From an uncultured bacterium (lineage in GTDB: Bacteria; Patescibacteriota; Gracilibacteria; BD1-5; UBA2023), in assembly GCA_903908595.1 (NCBI GenBank), contig CAIVSN010000142.1, positions 1 through 64,000 of the forward strand: a stretch of 64,000 bases of DNA, written 5' to 3'. Each line of letters opens with the position of its first letter. Position 1 is the first letter of the stretch. Below, piece after piece: positions 29,731 through 41,397 of the stretch. The notes below the pieces were generated by a model. The model worked only from the letters and a program-made list of their open reading frames with translations, did no database searches and was not told where the DNA came from. A program made the position numbers and the translations under genes.

Positions 29731-31407
29731 ATGAATTTCGACCTAACGACAGAAATCGTGGAAGCCGTAGTTTCCGATACGGAAGCCTTTACCAAGGACC
29801 AGCTCCAAGCTATTGTCCGGCGGATTTCGGCAAAATACAAAAGTGCGGATTCGCCGCCGTTGTTCCGGCTTCTGGAAACCTATCGGTCCGGGGTGAAAAA
29901 AGGGGAATACGCGAACGATACCCGGATCCTCAAACTCTTCCGCAAACGGGCCGTGAGGTCGCTTTCGGGAGTTTCCGTGATTTCGTTACTCACCAAATTC
30001 TGGGGCTGCCCCGGGAAATGCGTTTTCTGCCCCACGTTCGACCACCTCCCGAAAAGCTACGTCCCCCAGGAACCGGCGGTCATGCGGGCGGAACTCAACG
30101 AATTCGACACGGTACGGCAAATCCAGAACCGGCTCCGGTCGCTCGAAGTCACCGGGCACACCGTTGCCAAGTGCGACGTGCGCGTTATCGGGGGAACTTG
30201 GAGCGTCTATCCTCCGGAATACCGGGAGGCCGTGATGAAAGGGATTTACGATGCGCATACCACGTTCTCCGAATTGCGTAAATACATCGAGGAAGGCGAA
30301 TCGAACGACCCCTTCTCTGGATTCAAAATCCGGAAAGGCTACGGAATGATCGCGTCGGAAACCCTGGAAGAAGCGCAAAAGCGCAATGAAAGCGCCGAAT
30401 CCCGTGTCATAGGAATCGCCATCGAGACACGTCCGGACTGGATTACCCCGGATGAAGTTCGACAGCTCCGTGTCTATGGTGTCACTCGTGTCGAAATTGG
30501 CTATCAAACGACGAACGACGAGATAAACGCGCTCAATAAACGGGGGCATGGAAATATCGAATCCATTCGCGCGACCCGGCTTCTCAAGGATGCCGGATTC
30601 AAAGTGGTAGCCCACATGATGCCGAATCTCCTTGGATCCGACCCGGACCAAGATCGGCAATCCATGCGGGAAATCTTCGACAACCCCGATTTCCGGCCGG
30701 ACGAACTCAAAATCTATCCAATGGTCGTCACCGACCGATCGGAACTCACGGAAATCTGGCGGAACGGTGGCTTCACGCCCTACGACGACGAAACCCTCGT
30801 CGACCTGATGGCTGACCTGGAAGGGATGATTCCCGAATACGTCCGCCTGAACCGGAGCTACCGGGACATTCCTTCCAACATGATCCTCGCGGGATCCAAA
30901 CTCTCGAACCTTCGGGAACTGACCGCTTGACGGATGAAAGAAAAAAGCATTTCCAGAAAGGACATATCGGCACGGGAAATACGCGCCAAGAAGAACGACC
31001 CACATGACGCGGTTCTGGAAATCTCGGAATACGACGCGAGCCTGGGGCACGAATTCCTCTTGCAATTCGTCGATCCCGTGGACCGGACGCTCTTCGGGCT
31101 CCTCCGGCTGAGGATCCCGAGCCAGCACTTCACCGGAGAAACCCCTATCCTCCCGGAACTCGACGGCTGTGCCATTATCCGGGAAATCCACGTCTTCGGC
31201 GACCAACTCCCCGTCGGGGCACCGCCGGACGGCAGCGGGCAACATATGGGATTCGGGAAAAAAATGCTCGCGGAATCCGAAAAAATCATCCGGGAACGAT
31301 ATCCGGAAATCCGGAAAATGGCGGTCATTTCGGGTACGGGCGTCCGTCCGTACTATCGGAAATTCGGGTATGCTGACAGTGGAAGCTATCTGGTAAAACA
31401 TCTGTAG
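29731..31407 (+). CDS. elp3: Elp3-like radical SAM / GNAT protein (one TGA=Gly)
   Basis: CPGKCVFCPTFDHLPKSYVPQEPAVMRA; C-terminal GNAT-like GFGKKMLAESEKIIRE...SGTGVRPYYRKFGY after LTA(TGA)RMKEK. Confidence 0.88.
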
Positions 31408-31571
31408 AAATACGACGTCGGGCAAAATTCCACTACTCGCGTAGCCTTGGGTCGTTGCGCATTCGATTCCCTCGGCCCAAACTGCGCCGTCTTGCCCGAA
31501 AAACGAATACTCAACCACCCCGCATCGCTCGTAGGAAGGAGAGAATCGTCTATTTTTTTACCCGGAAATCC

Positions 31572-31600
31572 AAAAAAAAAGCCCCGAAGGGGCCTTTTTT
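31572..31600. terminator. Bidirectional terminator between convergent genes
   Basis: AAAAAAAAAGCCCCGAAGGGGCCTTTTTT. Confidence 0.8.
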
Positions 31601-31602
31601 CA

Positions 31603-34600
31603 CTATCTCGAAATCCTTCTGAGCGTGTACTGCTCCAGGTATTTGGAGAGGAGCGGAGGCGGGTTCTTGAACGCCCGGGTAGAGTAATTGATGGTTACCC
31701 CGGTAGAGAGCGCCGTGGAAGCCTCGTTCGCCCGGATGAACGTCCGGCTGTTCACGAGATCCGTCAGGCTCGCATACACGTTTCCATCAACGGAAAGCTG
31801 TACGGTGGAAGCGGCCGAACCGGTCATTTTCCCTTCCAGGGCCATATAGACTCAGGAAATAGTCTTTACTGTGTCCTTGACCTGAACGGAAACCCCGGAA
31901 TACGTACCGGTAGCCGATGGCTTCACGATAACGAATGACCAACTCGAATTCGGGTTCGCATACGTGATATCCCCATTGATTATCAGGGTACCTTCCTCGA
32001 TAATCATAGTTCCGATTCCGTCGAGGACAAGATTGCCGTTGATCGTCACGGTTCCGCTTTTGATGGAATAGATATTCGACGCGTCACCCATCTTGGCGAA
32101 GTTGGCGAAGTTGAAATCCCCCATATTGGATACGGTCACGTCAGATGTCGAACCGGCATTGACGCTTCCGACATTTATATCGTCAGCGCTCTGGCTGCCG
32201 ATGGAACCGGCCGCTCCCGAAAGGGCTACGGCGGAAGAGCTCGCGCCAGAAGTGACTACGAAGTTGCCGGATTGGATACTGGAGAGAAAGTCTTGGGTAA
32301 TGGTATTCACGCTGTAACCGACCTGGGTTCCGATATAGGCGTTTCCTCCGGCGGTATTGCTGACGGCCTGCCGGGAAACCCGGACTTTGATCGGATCCAC
32401 GAGGTATCCGACCCCCAGGGTAAAGTTGTTTTGCATTACCGCGGATCCGAAGCTGAGCGGAGGATTGACGTCATCCGAGCTCGAACCGCTCGGAATGGGA
32501 GAACTGTCTCCTGAGAATCTTTTCCCGCTTCCACCGTTAACGGAACTGACGGCTCCTCCGGCCCCGACGGTAAATACGGTTTTGTTATTGGTACAAGATA
32601 CCACTCAGGAATCGAATTCCACCGTTCCGGCCCCGATACATTCGTGAGCTCAAAACGCCGTGGTGACCGATCCGTTCGGCTGGATCAACGGGGAAATGTT
32701 CGATATTTTCGCATCGTGTCCGGCAAGGATGGTAGGGAACGGCGAAGTAATCGCGAAGGAATCGCCATTTTCGAATACCGGCACGTTGTTTCCGACGATC
32801 CATTGGTAATTGTTAATCGGCAATCCCTGCGGACGGGTAGGATTCACGGGATCGTACGAGATGATGAGCGGATTGGACCTCGGGGTGGTCGTAGTAGTGG
32901 TATTCAATTGGCAATCCGTACAGACGGCATTGTTTATCGGACCGGCGGCGGTGGAACCCGCATCGCACGTTTCGGTGGTTTTCACGACGCAATCGTAATG
33001 ATCGAATACGCTTACGGTTTGCGGAAGCCCGAGTACCATTTGGATTTCGGTGCGGTTGACCGCCGTACAAGACTGGGCTCCGGCAATTGGGACGGGGGAA
33101 GAAAACGTCTTCGTCCAGATATCCACGATTCCGTTTCCGCAATACGGATTGGATCCTCCTCCGCCACCGCCGCAGACTCCGACGCACGGAATATATCCGA
33201 CGCGCTGGCGACAGCTTCCCGCATCGATGATACCCGGAGACGCTGACGGAGTTCACTGCGTAGAACCGTTGACGTAACACACGGCAATCGTATTGTTAGC
33301 GGTCGAAGTGCTGTAGCTGCAGATTCCGGTAGGACCGGTGATCGTAGTACCGTTTCCGCAGTCGATGCTGAACGGCGGATTAATACCGGCGGACGCGGTA
33401 GCCGTACAGGTCATGGCAAGCGAATAGGTTCCATTGATGCTACTTACGGGACTGAACAGCAGGCGTTCGCAGATGGAACCCCCACCTCCGCCTCCGGAAG
33501 AAGCGGAAATACTAACCTTACAGGAAGCCGGTATGACCGATGCGGCTTCCCCGTTCACGCTACACGAAGCGATGTTGGATCCGAAAGCGGAATAGGTACA
33601 AGTACCCGTTCTTCCGCTGATGGAAGTGCCGTTTCCACAGTCGATGCTGTACGTGGGATTCGCTCCCGCCGCAGCGGTAGCCGCACAGGTCAGAACCGAA
33701 CTGTAAGGCACGGAACTCTGGTTCGTAGTGACGGAAGACGTGAGGGTGCTGCAAAACGAACTCGGACCGGAAGAAGTGAAGCTTGCGGCACATGGTCCAC
33801 CGACATTGGACGCTCAACAGGCCCAGGTGTAGGAAGTGGTAGCGGCGACGACGATTCCCGTAAACGAACTGACCGTTACCCCGGAGAGACAGAGTCAAGT
33901 GGAAGTGGAAGTGAGCGGAGCGGGTTGCGGACCGACGGTAGTACCCGGCACGCACGTATTGACGGTGAGGTTCGCGGTACAGAGCCCGCCGACGGCGGAG
34001 CCGTTACATCCCCAGTTATAGGTGGTTACGTTCCCTACTGTGGTCGCGGCGAACCCGTTTACGGTTTGCCCAGCCGGACAGAGCCCGGCGGTGGAAGCGG
34101 TCACGGGCGCGGTCTGCGTCCCGACGGTGGTTCCGGGGGCGCAGGCGGGGGCGGTGGTGGAGTAGTTCGCGGTACAAAGGCCGCCGACGGCGGAGGCTCA
34201 GCAGCCCCAGACGTAGGTGGTGACCGTGCCGACGGTGGAGGCGGCGAACCCGTTTACGGTTTGCCCTGCCGGACAGAGCCCGGCGGTGGAGGCGGTCACG
34301 GGAGCCGTCTGGGCGCCCGTTACGGCTCCCGGAACGCAGGCGGGGCCGGAAGTGTTGTAGCTCGCGGTACAGAGCCCGCCGACGGCGGAGCCGTTACATC
34401 CCCAGTTATAGGTGGTGACGGTGCCGGCGGTAGTCGCGGCGAACCCGTTTACGGTTTGCCCTGCCGGACAGAGCCCGGCGGTGGAGGCGGTCACGGGAGC
34501 CGTCTGGGCGCCCGTTACGGCTCCCGGAACGCAGGCGGGGCCACTGGTTGTAACGGTGACATTGGCTGGATCGCTATTGTTGTTCCCGTAATTATTGAAA

Positions 34601-36474
34601 GGATTTTCGTTGACGTTCGCTACCGTAGCCAGATTCCGGAAAGATCCGGTGGTCGCGGTGGTCGTCGCGGGAACGGTGATATCCGGGAAATCGGCACCGG
34701 AAGAAACCGTACTCATGGAAGTACAATTGAAACCCCTTCCGGTTCGGTTGCACGTCCATCCGAGACCGGACGGCGTTCCGACGAAATCGACGCCGTTCGG
34801 AGACGGTCCCGAATCCGAAACGGTAGTTGCCGTCGAAGCGGCGGCGGCGCCGTTGTTCGTTACCCGAATGATATAGTTGAAAGCGGTATTGATGCGGAAA
34901 GCGACGGGATACCCGTCCTGTGCGTCCTGCGAAAGGTTGTTCACGTACTTTTTGAGCGACAAATCGAAATTGGAAAGCGGGGAAGTATACGTAGCGGAAC
35001 ACGAACCCCCAATGCCGGAAGTCCCACAGCCCCAGGTATACGAAGTCACGTTCCCGACGGTAGTGGACGCGAAACCGGTGACGGCTTGTCCTGCGGGACA
35101 GAGCCCGGCAGTGGAGGCGGTGATCGGCGAGGACTGCACGCCACTGGTAGATCCCGGAGTACAGGCTCCGGCGCTCGGGGAATACACCGCCTGACAGAGT
35201 CAGCCCGGAGTGCTTCCGTTACACGACCAAGTATATACGACCGTGGTTCCGACCGGGGTCGACACGAAATCCCCGACGGCCTTTCCGGCGGGACAGAGCC
35301 CGGCGGTGGAGGCGGTTACGGGATTCGTTTGGTTTCCCGTCGTGGTTCCCGGAGTACAAGCAACCGGTACCGGGGTCGTAATGATAACGTTGGCCTCGTC
35401 GCAGTTGTTCCCTCCGAAATCATTGAGGCTCGCTTCTTCGTTGTTTCGAACGCAGGAATAGTTCATGAGGGAACTTTCGTACGGAGCCGTGGCCCCGACC
35501 TTCGCCTTGACGGTAATGACCGGGAGATCCTGCCCGGAAGCGAATACGGTATCGGTATAACAGCTAAAACTCGTGCTGGTGGAAGTGCAGGTCCATCCGG
35601 ATCCGCCAACGGCGGAAGCAGTTCCCGGATTCTCTATCGTCACTCCGGCAGGGAAGGCTATGTCTGAAACGGTAATTCGCCCACGGGTAGATGCTCCGCC
35701 GTTGTTCCGAGCTTTGAAAGTGTAGTCGATGGATTGTCCACGGGTTACCGTAACGGGAGAACCGTTCTGGGCATCTTGTCATTGCACGTATTTCTTCAGC
35801 GAAAGGTCGAAAGCCGAGACCTTGCAGTTCGCGGGGCACGCGCTGCCGGATACGCCGTTCTGGGCACCGAGATCGCAGTCCTCCCTTGAATCCTTCACCC
35901 CGTCGCCGCACCAATTGGAGTAATAAAACACGCATTCCGAATGGGATTCCGCAGTAGCGAAAGCCGTTGCGCTCGTGAAATACGTCGCATTGTAAATGAG
36001 CTTGAAACTCGGGGTCGTCCGGCTTCCCCCCGTATTCGGACCGGAAACGAACTGGAGCCCCGTCCCAGGTGCGGATTGTACGTATTTGCTCGCGGTTTGA
36101 CCCGGAGTGAGAGCGATATACCAACCCTTGGTCGGGGAATACGAGGAGAACAGGGAACTGTTCAGTTTCCACATGTTCGCGGATTCCGCCCAAGAAAACC
36201 CGGTCTGGACGTATTCGGTCTTCACCGTTCCGGGATTGTTCGCGAAAATGGCCGTATTTACCGATCCGGCCGTGAAGTCGTCGTACAGGTTGCCGACGTA
36301 TTGCCCCTGGTAGAGGGTGTCTCACTGGAAACATTGGTTGCACGAGGATCCGGCGCTTCAAAAGGTCGAACACGACACTTCCGGATATCCGGCTCAGGCG
36401 AACGCCGAGGAGGAAGCGAACGCGCTAGCGAGAAGGAAAGCAAGGCGAAATACGAAGAGAGGGGAGGTTTTCAT
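31603..36474 (-). CDS. Giant Cys/Gly-rich secreted surface protein (about 1623 aa, about 12 TGA=Gly)
   Basis: Signal peptide MKTSPLFVFRLAFLLASAFASSSAFA; all track fragments share one frame; tandem GLCPAGQTVNGFAATTVGTVTTYNWGCNGS repeats; DUF11-like segments. Confidence 0.85.
34066..34560. repeat. 195-bp (65-aa) tandem repeat inside surface-protein gene
   Basis: TTGCCC(T/A)GCCGGACAGAGCCCGGCGGTGGA at 34066, 34261 and 34456; diverged copies near 35.09 and 35.28 kb. Confidence 0.85.
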
Positions 36475-36484
36475 ATGGGGCGGG

Positions 36485-36760
36485 TTATTTAATATCGAGT
36501 TGGTTGTTGATGGAATTCCGAGAATCCGGAGCGTCTACCAACAGTGGAATTTTTACGTTTTCGCCAGCCGGTTCAGAGGGCGTTACGATGCTTCATTCCG
36601 TCACGATATTGTTCGTCTTCGGCGGGTTTTGAAGCGTCTTCGGCGGGTTCTGAAGGGTTTTCGCCCCCTGATCGGCTTTGGGTTCCCGGGGAGGGGCCTT
36701 GCCGAAAGAGCAGGAGACGAGCAATGAAGCAATACACAGCGAAATGATAATTTTTTTCAT
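36485..36760 (-). CDS. Small lipoprotein (TGA=Gly)
   Basis: MKKIIISLCIASLLVSCSFGKAPP lipobox; LQNPPKTLQNPPKT repeat. Confidence 0.65.
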
Positions 36761-36833
36761 AGTTATATATGTAATTTCATAATATGCAATACATTCGAAA
36801 AACCTAACCGGGAATATTTGCTACCTTCGAAAA

Positions 36834-39800
36834 CTAGCCGACGCCGAAAGGATCCGTAGCCGGATTCACCGGAGTACCGCCCGACCCCGGGGTCGGGGTG
36901 ACGATCGGCTGGTCGAGCGTCGGAGTGCTCGTCCCACCTCCGGGACCGATTGGGGTCACGGGAGTGCCAACCGGGCCGTCGAAGACCTCGCCACCCGGCT
37001 GGGTCGTGGGATCGGTCGGCGTTACCGGATCGGTGGGCTTCTCTATGGTAACTTTCTCCTCAACGACCGTAGTGACTTTCGGATTCGTCTCCGTTTTCTC
37101 TTCGGTACTGCGCGATGCGGTTTCGACGACTTTGGTTACCGCCCGGTTGATCACCGTTTCCGTCACGATCTGGGACAAATTGAGTCCGAAGGTACCGGAT
37201 CCTACCCCGCCGGTTCCATCATACCGGTCACTGGCGGTAACGAGCGATCCGGTCGGAGTGAGATCCGAGATCGGGGTCGAGGTCTCGACGGTCCGGCCCT
37301 TCACGGTAACCAGCGGGAACGCGAGAGCGAAAACGTCGTTGAAGCAGGTGGCTCCCGGAAGCGCGGCCCGGGTAGCGAGGAATTTCGGACGGATTGCAAG
37401 ATCGAGAAGTCCTTCGTACCGCTTCGGCATGGTGCCGTTCAGGAGGTATTCGCGGTATTCTTCGGGTTTCAATTCGGTAAGATTGGCCCTTTTCAAGACC
37501 TCGTTCGCGAGATTGAGATTTTTCGCGAACGCTCCGGAATCCTCGGCATTCTTCAATATCATAGCCTTCATTTGCGGGCTGTCTACCGGGATAGCCGCTG
37601 CCATGACCTGCATGTCGCCGGAGAACCGGAACAGGCCGCCGAGCGTGCGCTGCTGTTTTTTCCCACCCACCGATCCGACCTGAGAAAAGCTCACGGTTCC
37701 CGCGATGTCCCGATACCCCGCACCGACGAGGCTGGAAAGGGGGGCGAGCGCTACCTTGTCGGTAGGGCTTCCCGTTTGGTTCAACCCCGACTGGATTTTG
37801 GCGTATTCGGCAACGGCGACTGCGTCCGAAGCGGGAATCGACAAGAGCTTGCGGAACGCGGATTCGTTCTTCTTCTGTTCGGCAACCATCTGGGCATTCG
37901 TCACGTTGCTGTCTTCCCGCGTTTTCCGGCTGCCGGAAGTCACGAGGAGGAGATGGTCCAAGAACGACTTGAGGTGCCCGGTGGTATCCGGAATCTTGGT
38001 GACCTTGTCGGAGATGAATTTCAATGGCGCTCCGCCCTTCGCGAGCTCCGCCTTCGCTTCGGCGTACTTGCCCGCGATAATCAGGTTGAGCGCGGCGACC
38101 ATGTGGCCGTTCGATCGGGAAAGACCGTAAATCTTCGATCGTTCGGCATCGGAAAAGGTATTTCGATCATAAATATTCCTCAGTTCGACGGCTTCTTCGG
38201 GCGTTGCGGGAATGACCGTGGAGTCTCTCGCCGCCTCCGACGCCGCCGGAACCTGGTCGATGACGATGCCCATGGTAACGATGCCTTCCCCGGTTCGGGA
38301 TTCTACCTGCTGGAACCGGATCCGGTTGCCCGCTGTGGGCACGACTTCGGAGCTGCCGTTCGCGGACGGCTTCGCGACCAATCCGGATTGGAGCGACACG
38401 TGCCCGTTTTCAAGCGCGGCGGTGTCAATGAGTATCGAACCGCTTGTTCCCATCTTCAATTCCGGAATGTCTTCGATTTTCAGCTGCTTCTGGGTAAGCC
38501 TCGCTTCGAAACCGTCCTTTCCGGTTTTGGTCGCGTACCCCGCGACGTTCTGGACATTGAGCCCGAGGAATACCGCGGCAATCCCCGGAACGAACGTCAC
38601 GTTCAGTCCCGCCAGATGGAAGCCCTTGTTGCTCGCGAGCAACGCGTCCCGATAGGCGCTTTTGTACTGCGTCATGGAATTCTTGATAAGGAGCTTCCGC
38701 GCGATGGCATCGGTTTCGGGGATGCTGGCGATGGCCGCCCGGGTATCCTTGAGGAATTTTCGCATCAGCGCGATTTCGCTCAGCAGATTGATATCTTTGG
38801 GATCTTTCTTGTTCGCCTGTCCTTCCAGGTCTGCAAGAATTTTTTCCAGTTCGGCCACGTTCAGCTGCCCGCGGTCGTCGATATCGATTTTCTCCAAGAG
38901 GTTTTCCAATCGCACTTCCTGCTTCTCGATCGCGTTCGCCACGTCGTTCGGATTGAAATCGAATCCGAGCGAAGGGATAGTATCGCCATTTCCCCGGAGT
39001 TCCTTGGAAAGGCCCAATCTCGCTCCGAAAACGTAATTCCCTTCGAGCTTGCCGGACTGCAGCCGGGCATTTTCGTTCGCTACGGTAAAATTCCCGGACA
39101 CGGATGCCGTAATCGGGAAAATGATCCCGTCCACCCCGGCCACGGCGCTTGCCGCGACTCCGGCCTGGGCATTGAACCGTTCGGTCTTGACGCCGACGAT
39201 GTCCTGATGGAGCCCGATAACGAGCGTCGGTTGGATTTTGGTTTCGCGGGACTTTTCGGTAGTCGTAGTGGAACCCTTGTCCGTTTGGGAAACGGAGGTC
39301 GAATCGGAAGAAGAAACCCTGGTGCTGCTGGAAGTCTGGCTTCCGCCATTGGTTTCGTTAACGGTTCGGGAAATCTCGGTGCCGGCGGAATTCTGGACGA
39401 TATGGATGTTCCGAATGATGGTATTGACCGTGTTGGTGTCGGTCGTCGTGGTTCTGGTAGTAAGGGTATTGGTGTTGGATTCGACAAGATTCGTGGTCGT
39501 GTTGGTCACCTGCTCCGTAACGGCCCCGTTCACTCCGACGGACGCGAATACCTGGGGATTGATCTCGTACACCCGGATCGCCGTCTGGTCGAGCAGGGTC
39601 TTCATGCTGCTGGAGTCGAGTTCCGGGAGCCCGGCTCCGGTAAGCTTGGCCTGGACTTTGCCGACCATGCCTTCCTGGGAGAGCTTCTCGCGGATCGCCC
39701 GGATCTGCCGAGCCTGTTCCTTGGCCTTTTCCGTTTGGTAGTTCTGGATATCCCCGGCAGCGTCGATTTTTCCGGCTACCGTGGTATTGGATCGTTCGAC

Positions 39801-40937
39801 TTCGAGCAAAAATGCCCGTTGGAACGCTTCGATGAGGGATCCTCGAGTTGATTCGTCCTTCCATGAAGCCTCGACTTCCACGGGGGTTTTCCCGATTTTT
39901 TTGGAAATGAGGACATAGACGTCCTTTTCGGAACGGATCTGGGGAGCGAGCGCCTGGTAGGCCATGAGTTCCGGAGCGACCCGGAGCTGGGTATCCTTCC
40001 CGAGGCCGAACATCTTTTGGAATCCCGCAATCAGGACGTTCGAGCTGCGTTCCTTCTCATTGAAAGAAGTCAGCGTTCCGTCCCTGTTGAAGTCGAGGAG
40101 CCGGGCAAGCATCTGTTTGCCGTCGATCGTCGGGTTTTCCGAAATGGGTACGGCACGCTGGATCTTGGTACGGGCGGAGAGGTTTTTGGATAGCTTTTCG
40201 TCTTTCAGCGCATCGCGCAATTCGAGGATCGCGAGGAGTTCCAGGGTGGAATAGTTATTTTCCCTGTTTCCGAAACGGCTCTTGCCCACGTATCCGTTGG
40301 CATCGAGCAACCTCGTAAGTGGCGACTCTTTGCTGGCATCGGGGAAATACGCGTCGTTGGTGGAAAAAATCTCGAACTTCGCCCGGTTTTTCAGAAGGAT
40401 ATCCAGCGCGTCGTTAAAATTGATCCGGTCGTCGAACCTGGCCCGGAGCTGGGTCACCATGGCTTCGGTTTCGCTGACGGAAACTTTGAGATCGGCCGAT
40501 TGCGGAGGGGCTTCCGCCACGATGGCTTTGGCATCGGCGGCCTTTTGCCGTTGGATCGGAGCGGCTTCGGCACGTACAGTCTGAAGGGCGGCGGCGGCTT
40601 TGGAATCCCCGGTCGATGCGGCCTTCGTCGCGCCGGCCTGCAAGTTGGCCGTTCTCTTTTGGGCGACAGCCGCTATCTGCCGGCGGGCCGCGCTTTCGAA
40701 CGCGGCTGCCTGCTCTTTCAGGTAATCGCCCAGAAGCTGGTTCGTTACTTCCGCATTGGAAGCGACCCTGGCGAGCATGGCTTTCTGGTCGGCCAATCTC
40801 GCGGCAATAGCATCGAAGTCCTCTTGGGAAATCTTCAATTTGTCCTGCTTGAGACGCTGTTCGAACTCGTCAAGCGTCGTCGGGTTGATGTCGGGCGTCT
40901 GAGATTTGATCTCGAGAGTGGGAGTAGATTTTGTCAT
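36834..40937 (-). CDS. Giant 1367-aa protein of unknown function without any TGA codon
   Basis: Single open frame; coiled-coil-like N-terminus, Ca-binding-like LLDFNRDGTLTSFNEKE, Ser/Thr-rich middle. Confidence 0.85.
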   Translation of the reverse strand: MTKSTPTLEIKSQTPDINPTTLDEFEQRLKQDKLKISQEDFDAIAARLADQKAMLARVASNAEVTNQLLGDYLKEQAAAFESAARRQIAAVAQKRTANLQAGATKAASTGDSKAAAALQTVRAEAAPIQRQKAADAKAIVAEAPPQSADLKVSVSETEAMVTQLRARFDDRINFNDALDILLKNRAKFEIFSTNDAYFPDASKESPLTRLLDANGYVGKSRFGNRENNYSTLELLAILELRDALKDEKLSKNLSARTKIQRAVPISENPTIDGKQMLARLLDFNRDGTLTSFNEKERSSNVLIAGFQKMFGLGKDTQLRVAPELMAYQALAPQIRSEKDVYVLISKKIGKTPVEVEASWKDESTRGSLIEAFQRAFLLEVERSNTTVAGKIDAAGDIQNYQTEKAKEQARQIRAIREKLSQEGMVGKVQAKLTGAGLPELDSSSMKTLLDQTAIRVYEINPQVFASVGVNGAVTEQVTNTTTNLVESNTNTLTTRTTTTDTNTVNTIIRNIHIVQNSAGTEISRTVNETNGGSQTSSSTRVSSSDSTSVSQTDKGSTTTTEKSRETKIQPTLVIGLHQDIVGVKTERFNAQAGVAASAVAGVDGIIFPITASVSGNFTVANENARLQSGKLEGNYVFGARLGLSKELRGNGDTIPSLGFDFNPNDVANAIEKQEVRLENLLEKIDIDDRGQLNVAELEKILADLEGQANKKDPKDINLLSEIALMRKFLKDTRAAIASIPETDAIARKLLIKNSMTQYKSAYRDALLASNKGFHLAGLNVTFVPGIAAVFLGLNVQNVAGYATKTGKDGFEARLTQKQLKIEDIPELKMGTSGSILIDTAALENGHVSLQSGLVAKPSANGSSEVVPTAGNRIRFQQVESRTGEGIVTMGIVIDQVPAASEAARDSTVIPATPEEAVELRNIYDRNTFSDAERSKIYGLSRSNGHMVAALNLIIAGKYAEAKAELAKGGAPLKFISDKVTKIPDTTGHLKSFLDHLLLVTSGSRKTREDSNVTNAQMVAEQKKNESAFRKLLSIPASDAVAVAEYAKIQSGLNQTGSPTDKVALAPLSSLVGAGYRDIAGTVSFSQVGSVGGKKQQRTLGGLFRFSGDMQVMAAAIPVDSPQMKAMILKNAEDSGAFAKNLNLANEVLKRANLTELKPEEYREYLLNGTMPKRYEGLLDLAIRPKFLATRAALPGATCFNDVFALAFPLVTVKGRTVETSTPISDLTPTGSLVTASDRYDGTGGVGSGTFGLNLSQIVTETVINRAVTKVVETASRSTEEKTETNPKVTTVVEEKVTIEKPTDPVTPTDPTTQPGGEVFDGPVGTPVTPIGPGGGTSTPTLDQPIVTPTPGSGGTPVNPATDPFGVG

Positions 40938-41000
40938 AAAAAAAGTGGATTACCCCCACACCTTGCCACATATGCGAAAAAAATGCAAAAAAAGCGGATA

Positions 41001-41163
41001 TATCCAACGGGAATTGGTTTTCGGTATTTTACGGCCACAGATTCGGAATAGATTTTATTTTTCTTCTTTCGGGAGCTTATCGGGAATAAGTGACCGAAGA
41101 AAAAAATAAAAGATGTCCGAAGATGTGGCTGGAAAAACCGGGAAACCAATTCCCGTTGGGTAT
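41001..41163. repeat. Family B fold-back repeat, copy 1
   Basis: TATCCAACGGGAATTGGTTTTCGG...CCGGGAAACCAATTCCCGTTGGGTATA. Confidence 0.8.
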
Positions 41164-41176
41164 ATATTGTCAGGTT

Positions 41177-41209
41177 CAAAAAAACTCCCGGGAGGACCGG
41201 GAGTTTTCT
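41177..41209. terminator. Terminator-like hairpin
   Basis: AAAACTCCCGG-gagga-CCGGGAGTTTTC. Confidence 0.65.
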
Positions 41210-41286
41210 TGTGATACAATCGATTCAAGGAATCCTGGAGAGGAGTCCGCGTTTTCTTATGATATAATCTACTCTGGAAACCTTGG

Positions 41287-41386
41287 AAAAACGATGGAAT
41301 CCGAAGTCTATTTCGAGCACCGTAGCGAGGCGTGGCAGCGCCACGTTGAGCGAGGAGCGCAGAAATAGACAAGGAGTTCACGTTTT
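41287..41386. repeat. Family A fold-back repeat, copy 4
   Basis: AAAAACGATGGAATCCGAAGTCTATTTCGAG...AGAAATAGACAAGGAGTTCACGTTTT. Confidence 0.8.
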
Positions 41387-41397
41387 GCCAGGGTTTC

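Noticed and set aside
31430-31500. GCATTCGATTCCC segment as a degenerate tRNA
   Set aside because: No acceptor or anticodon stem could be formed around it.
33925-35667. 580-aa plus-strand Gly/Arg-rich ORF
   Set aside because: Antisense to the repeat region of the giant surface protein; artefact of high-GC tandem repeats.
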